DNA of 9,535 nt, taken from assembly GCA_043196285.1 (NCBI GenBank), contig JBBYJL010000048.1, positions 1 to 9,535 on the forward strand. The letters run 5' to 3'. The DNA is from JAKAFX01 sp043196285. Its GTDB lineage: Archaea > Thermoplasmatota > Thermoplasmata > Thermoplasmatales > Thermoplasmataceae. Under the pieces are notes generated by a model. The model did not search any database and was not told the DNA's origin. It saw only the letters and a program-made list of their open reading frames with translations. Below are positions 6,842-9,535 of the stretch, in pieces. The first letter of the stretch is position 1, and every line of letters begins with the position of its first letter. The position numbers were made by a program, and so were the translations under genes.

Positions 6842-6849
6842 TTATTTAG
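6842..6849 (+). promoter_or_regulatory. Candidate box A for the small plus-strand gene
   Basis: TTATTTAG is centred about 25 bp before ATG 6870, the spacing of an archaeal promoter driving a leaderless transcript. A second, stronger-looking TTTTTATTTAAG at about 6800-6811 lies too close to ATG 6813 to serve a start there, which argues for the 6870 start. The 6738-6869 interval also has to hold the promoter of the divergent zinc-ribbon operon, but no clear box could be fixed for it. Confidence 0.35.
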
Positions 6850-6869
6850 TTCCTTACGATCACTCAAGC

Positions 6870-7157
6870 ATGAGGATTGAACTTATATCTCCAGCAGAAG
6901 ACAAGAAGACTTATGACATAAACAATGTTTTCATTGCTTCAGAGAATCCTTTGTATCTTGGCCTTGTGTTGAAACCGTCGGATGCATCCTGGAGCTTCAT
7001 CAAATCCACCAGGGAAATTCTGGTTAAAGGAAAGGAAATTGTACGTTTCAGCGTGAAATATGGGATAGAAGTTGGAGAGAGTTCCATATTCTTCATCACA
7101 CCCTCATCAGAAAATGTAACCGCTTCCAAAATATCAGATATAGAAAAGGGTGCCTGA
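6870..7157 (+). CDS. Small uncharacterised protein, probably beta-rich
   Basis: A 95-residue protein that I do not recognise. From ATG 6870 it begins MRIELISPAEDKKTYD, with alternating hydrophobic residues suggesting several beta strands (VFIASENPLYLGLVL, EILVKGKEIVRFSVKYGIEV, SSIFFIT). It has no membrane helix, signal peptide or cysteine. An in-frame ATG at 6813 would add 19 residues, but it lies within two bases of a TATA-like element and lacks homologue-like sequence. Codon use (AGG, ATA, GAA) resembles its neighbours, and the opposite-strand ORF looks like a shadow. It diverges from the zinc-ribbon/aEF-1beta operon, and its last 24 bases overlap the 3' end of the M50 gene on the other strand. 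Probably a real gene; function unknown. Confidence 0.6.
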   Translation: MRIELISPAEDKKTYDINNVFIASENPLYLGLVLKPSDASWSFIKSTREILVKGKEIVRFSVKYGIEVGESSIFFITPSSENVTASKISDIEKGA

Positions 7158-7748
7158 AAGTACCACAAGAAGCACAGCTACTGCCAGAAACAGGATATAC
7201 AGCTCCTTGCTCCAGTGGAATACCTTAGCGCCATCAAGCTGCCATACAGGTATCATGTTGAAAAGCAGAAGCCAAAAATTCAGCCTGCCTGAGAATACAA
7301 GGATAGCTGAAAATCCCGTGCTACCGCTGATTGCAACACCTGACAGGAATAGTACCAGACCTGCAATCATATTCATGGCTGGTCCTGAAAGCGCGACCTT
7401 CCCCACGCTTTCTCTATCATACAGTCCTGAAAAATAAACAGCCCCCGGAGCGGCAAAGAGAAAACCAAAAAGACTGGTGACCAGCGCCAGAAGTATTCCC
7501 AGATCCCATCGTTTGAATACGGCATAACCTCCGAGTCTTCTAGCAACCTGTCTGTGAGAGAGTTCATGGAACAGGAAACCTGTCAGAACAGTCAGCGTAG
7601 CAGTGGCAAGACTGAATTCTGCAAGATTGAGTCCGCCCGTATTTATTCCGTCTCTGAAGAGCAGAACGGCCATTGCAACTATTAGGACTATTGAACTTAT
7701 CAGAATGTCAGTCAGCTCATTCCTGTCAAAGGTGTTGATGTAATTCAT
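7134..7748 (-). CDS. Site-2-protease-like M50 membrane metallopeptidase
   Basis: A 204-residue integral membrane protein with about six hydrophobic segments. The zinc motif HELSH is at residues 61-65 in a membrane helix, with E62 as the expected catalytic base. The third ligand is supplied by D172 in NMIPVWQLDG (164-173), the family's NxxPxxxLDG motif. VALSGPAMNM (118-127) matches the conserved region between the two. All catalytic positions appear present, so it should be active, cutting substrates within the membrane. There is no PDZ or CBS domain, so it is a minimal form. It begins 29 bases after the stop of the TPR-like gene on the same strand (with GGGGAT about eight bases before the ATG), so the two probably form an operon. 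The substrate is unknown. A link to the TPR protein, for example as adaptor or scaffold, is inference. Confidence 0.9.
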   Translation of the reverse strand: MNYINTFDRNELTDILISSIVLIVAMAVLLFRDGINTGGLNLAEFSLATATLTVLTGFLFHELSHRQVARRLGGYAVFKRWDLGILLALVTSLFGFLFAAPGAVYFSGLYDRESVGKVALSGPAMNMIAGLVLFLSGVAISGSTGFSAILVFSGRLNFWLLLFNMIPVWQLDGAKVFHWSKELYILFLAVAVLLVVLSGTLFYI

Positions 7749-7777
7749 AGAGATTGATCCCCAATGGAACTGCCGGT

Positions 7778-9508
7778 TCAGGTACCGCCATTGATCCTCA
7801 GCACGTATTCCATCAGGGTAATTATATCCATTGCCGACGAGATGCCGACTCTCAACTCGTAAGATACCTGCAGTGGTTCAGGTTTCAGACCTTTTCTCAA
7901 TGCAATTTTCAGCAACTTATTCAGCTCTGTCTTCTCTGTAGAAGGCCTCCTCCTTTTCCTCACCTGGTTTTTTATGTAGAGATAAAGATTCTTGGCCACT
8001 ATTACATTAGGCCGATCCATGTTTGCGAATATTACGTTGATTTTCAGATCATGAATTCCTGATATCCTTGTTTTCCTGACCGCATGCTGAATAACTTCCA
8101 TGGACATCATCTCATACCTGCTTTCGTTGATGTCTTCATAATACTGCTCTTCGCCCAGAAAGTTATAGATAAGATCAACCTTGTCTACCGGTATTTCAGC
8201 TATGGATATAGCTTCAGGAATGTCAAGAGTTCGACCCAGCTTGTATTCTACCATCAGGAGTTTCTTTGCATACGTCACAATTTCAAAGAAAGATTTCTGT
8301 ATTTTCATCTCCTCGACCATTTCATTGAATTCATCATCATGGACCAGAGTGCCCTGATATCTTCCAAGCAGAAGGTCAGCAGTATCATATTCCTGTCGCT
8401 CTATGTAACTTCTTATAACCATAGTTAGTGTTTTAGGGTCAGGAACCCATTCTACCCCTTCGTAAAGTGAAATGACTTCATCAAAATATCCTCTCTCATA
8501 GTAGAGTTTGACTGCGAATGAGAAAACTTTGGGGTATCCAGCCTCACCGATGTAGTTTTTCAGCCATTTTCTCAGGATAACAATGCCATCACTGAACTCT
8601 CCGGTATCCACAAGATCCTTGACCAGGCTTATTATGTTCTCATAATCAATTGGCATATCCTTGTATATACTTTTCCGAATCTCAATGGCATCTTTCAGGT
8701 CTGACGCTTTTTCCTGCGCTGAGGCAATCGCCTTTCCGACTTTAGGATTGTGGTCGTTCCTGTATATACCTGTCGCGATACGCCTGATGTCGGCGTTGTT
8801 CCAGAAAGTATGGACAGTTTCTGAAATTATGCTAGCCTCCTCCTGAACTTTAGGATTCATATTCTCTACCAGTGCTTTGAGGTTTGCAACATCCATTGAT
8901 TTAAGATATAGCTTCCCGAGGAATACCTTTCCAAGATTATACTTGTCAATAATGATCTTTGCCGCTTTGAAATTACCGTTGTTTATCAGGCTTTCCGCAT
9001 ACCTGCTTTTATCCAGATCAGTTAATAGTGACTGATCCATGAGTGAAAAAAGTTCAGAGGCTCTCTTGAAATTTTCAGTTTCAAAGTAAAGATTTGCAAG
9101 CAGTGTTACTATGTGATTCTTACCGTCAGTCAGGGGTTCTAGAAATTCGCAGGCTTCCCTGATCTTGCCATTTTTCTTCAGAAGAGAGGCATGAGTCAGT
9201 ATATCGTCATCCATCCTACTGCTTTCAGCTGTAATTTTCGAGGATAGTACTTCAGCCCCTTTTAGATCTCCCTTTGCAATCAGGTGATCACGCATTATCC
9301 TGTAAGCCCAAACGTTTTCGACAGCAGTTCCTTTCAGGAGGCCGTAAATAAGTTCAAGAACATCAGGTATAGAATTTTTTCTGCTGTAACTGTATATTTG
9401 CTCATAAGGGAAATCAGCCGATCTTGAAATATTAATTATACTTGAAACCCCCAGAAGAAGATCTTCCTTGTTTGAGGTGGATATGGAATTCAGTATGATC
9501 ATTATCAC
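7778..9508 (-). CDS. Large TPR-like helical-repeat protein of unknown function (possibly 5'-partial)
   Basis: From GTG 9508 this gives 576 residues; ATG 9502 is an alternative. The frame stays open to the right edge with no stop, so the true start may lie outside the window. Residues about 45-420 are amphipathic helix pairs typical of TPR/SEL1-like solenoids, for example LANLYFETENFKRASELF (138-154), YAESLINNGNFKAAKIII (170-187) and SFAVKLYYERGYFDEVISLYE (about 330-350). A distinct C-terminal part follows: a possible helix-turn-helix-like stretch at 427-455 (LDIPEAISIAEIPVDKVDLIYNFL), then a very basic patch VRKRRRP (516-522). It is cytoplasmic, with no signal peptide or membrane helix. Repeats of this kind serve as protein-binding scaffolds, and the basic region hints at nucleic-acid contact. 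I do not recognise an orthologous family. It is followed by the M50 peptidase gene. Confidence 0.82.
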   Translation of the reverse strand: MIMIILNSISTSNKEDLLLGVSSIINISRSADFPYEQIYSYSRKNSIPDVLELIYGLLKGTAVENVWAYRIMRDHLIAKGDLKGAEVLSSKITAESSRMDDDILTHASLLKKNGKIREACEFLEPLTDGKNHIVTLLANLYFETENFKRASELFSLMDQSLLTDLDKSRYAESLINNGNFKAAKIIIDKYNLGKVFLGKLYLKSMDVANLKALVENMNPKVQEEASIISETVHTFWNNADIRRIATGIYRNDHNPKVGKAIASAQEKASDLKDAIEIRKSIYKDMPIDYENIISLVKDLVDTGEFSDGIVILRKWLKNYIGEAGYPKVFSFAVKLYYERGYFDEVISLYEGVEWVPDPKTLTMVIRSYIERQEYDTADLLLGRYQGTLVHDDEFNEMVEEMKIQKSFFEIVTYAKKLLMVEYKLGRTLDIPEAISIAEIPVDKVDLIYNFLGEEQYYEDINESRYEMMSMEVIQHAVRKTRISGIHDLKINVIFANMDRPNVIVAKNLYLYIKNQVRKRRRPSTEKTELNKLLKIALRKGLKPEPLQVSYELRVGISSAMDIITLMEYVLRINGGT

Positions 9509-9535
9509 GAATCTCTGATTGTTGAGGATGGAGAG

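Noticed and set aside
6911..7168. 85-codon minus-strand ORF opposite the small plus-strand gene
   Set aside because: It overlaps the end of the M50 gene in another frame, has no upstream signal, and the plus strand has a better promoter and a more protein-like pattern.
7754..8846. Plus-strand ORFs within the helical-repeat gene (7754-8062, 8084-8428, 8661-8846)
   Set aside because: They are antisense shadows; the minus frame is open for over 1,700 bases with clear amphipathic repeats.
1..9535. CRISPR array, tRNA/rRNA genes, insertion sequences or phage genes
   Set aside because: No regularly spaced repeats, tRNA-like cloverleaf, transposase or phage-type protein was seen on reading both strands.

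Overview
The window looks like chromosomal DNA from a thermoacidophilic euryarchaeon, most likely of the order Thermoplasmatales. Evidence: an archaeal-type PheRS beta chain of about 540 residues, archaeal elongation factor 1-beta next to its usual four-CxxC zinc-ribbon partner, an AglB/STT3 oligosaccharyltransferase, TATA-like box A elements about 25 bp before start codons (suggesting leaderless transcripts), GGTG-type ribosome-binding sites, and heavy use of AGG/AGA and ATA codons. Base composition is moderate and fairly even by eye. No rRNA, tRNA, CRISPR array, insertion sequence or prophage was seen. Assignment to an order is inference.

Layout. Positions 1-1801 (minus) hold the N-terminal 600 codons of aglB, cut by the left edge. 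A 259-bp divergent intergenic region with a 25-bp imperfect palindrome follows. Next, on plus, is a winged-helix protein fused to a substrate-binding-protein-like domain (2061-3089). It converges on pheT (3086-4714, minus), and the two stop codons share one TTAG. Upstream of pheT on minus is a small protein with two ribbon-helix-helix (RHH) units in one chain (4774 to about 5100) whose start codon is a puzzle. Positions 5200-6737 (minus) form a compact operon: zinc-ribbon protein, aEF-1beta, membrane GT2/GT21-like glycosyltransferase. A small plus-strand gene (6870-7157) diverges from it and overlaps the tail of a site-2-protease-like M50 membrane peptidase (7134-7748, minus). That peptidase follows a large TPR-like helical-repeat protein (7778-9508, minus) which may continue past the right edge.

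How the genes work together. Three are translation genes (pheT, zinc ribbon, aEF-1beta). Two are envelope or glycosylation genes (aglB, the GT), in separate transcription units. Two are likely one-component regulators, each with candidate symmetric sites in its own upstream region. The TPR protein and M50 peptidase form a probable two-gene unit of unknown purpose.

Most worth a second look: the HTH/solute-binding fusion regulator, the tandem RHH protein with its disrupted or non-canonical start and phased TTGAA sites, and the TPR-M50 pair. I did not find a clearly new multi-gene system. Every stretch over 300 bases is covered by a gene; the longest gene-free gap is 1802-2060.
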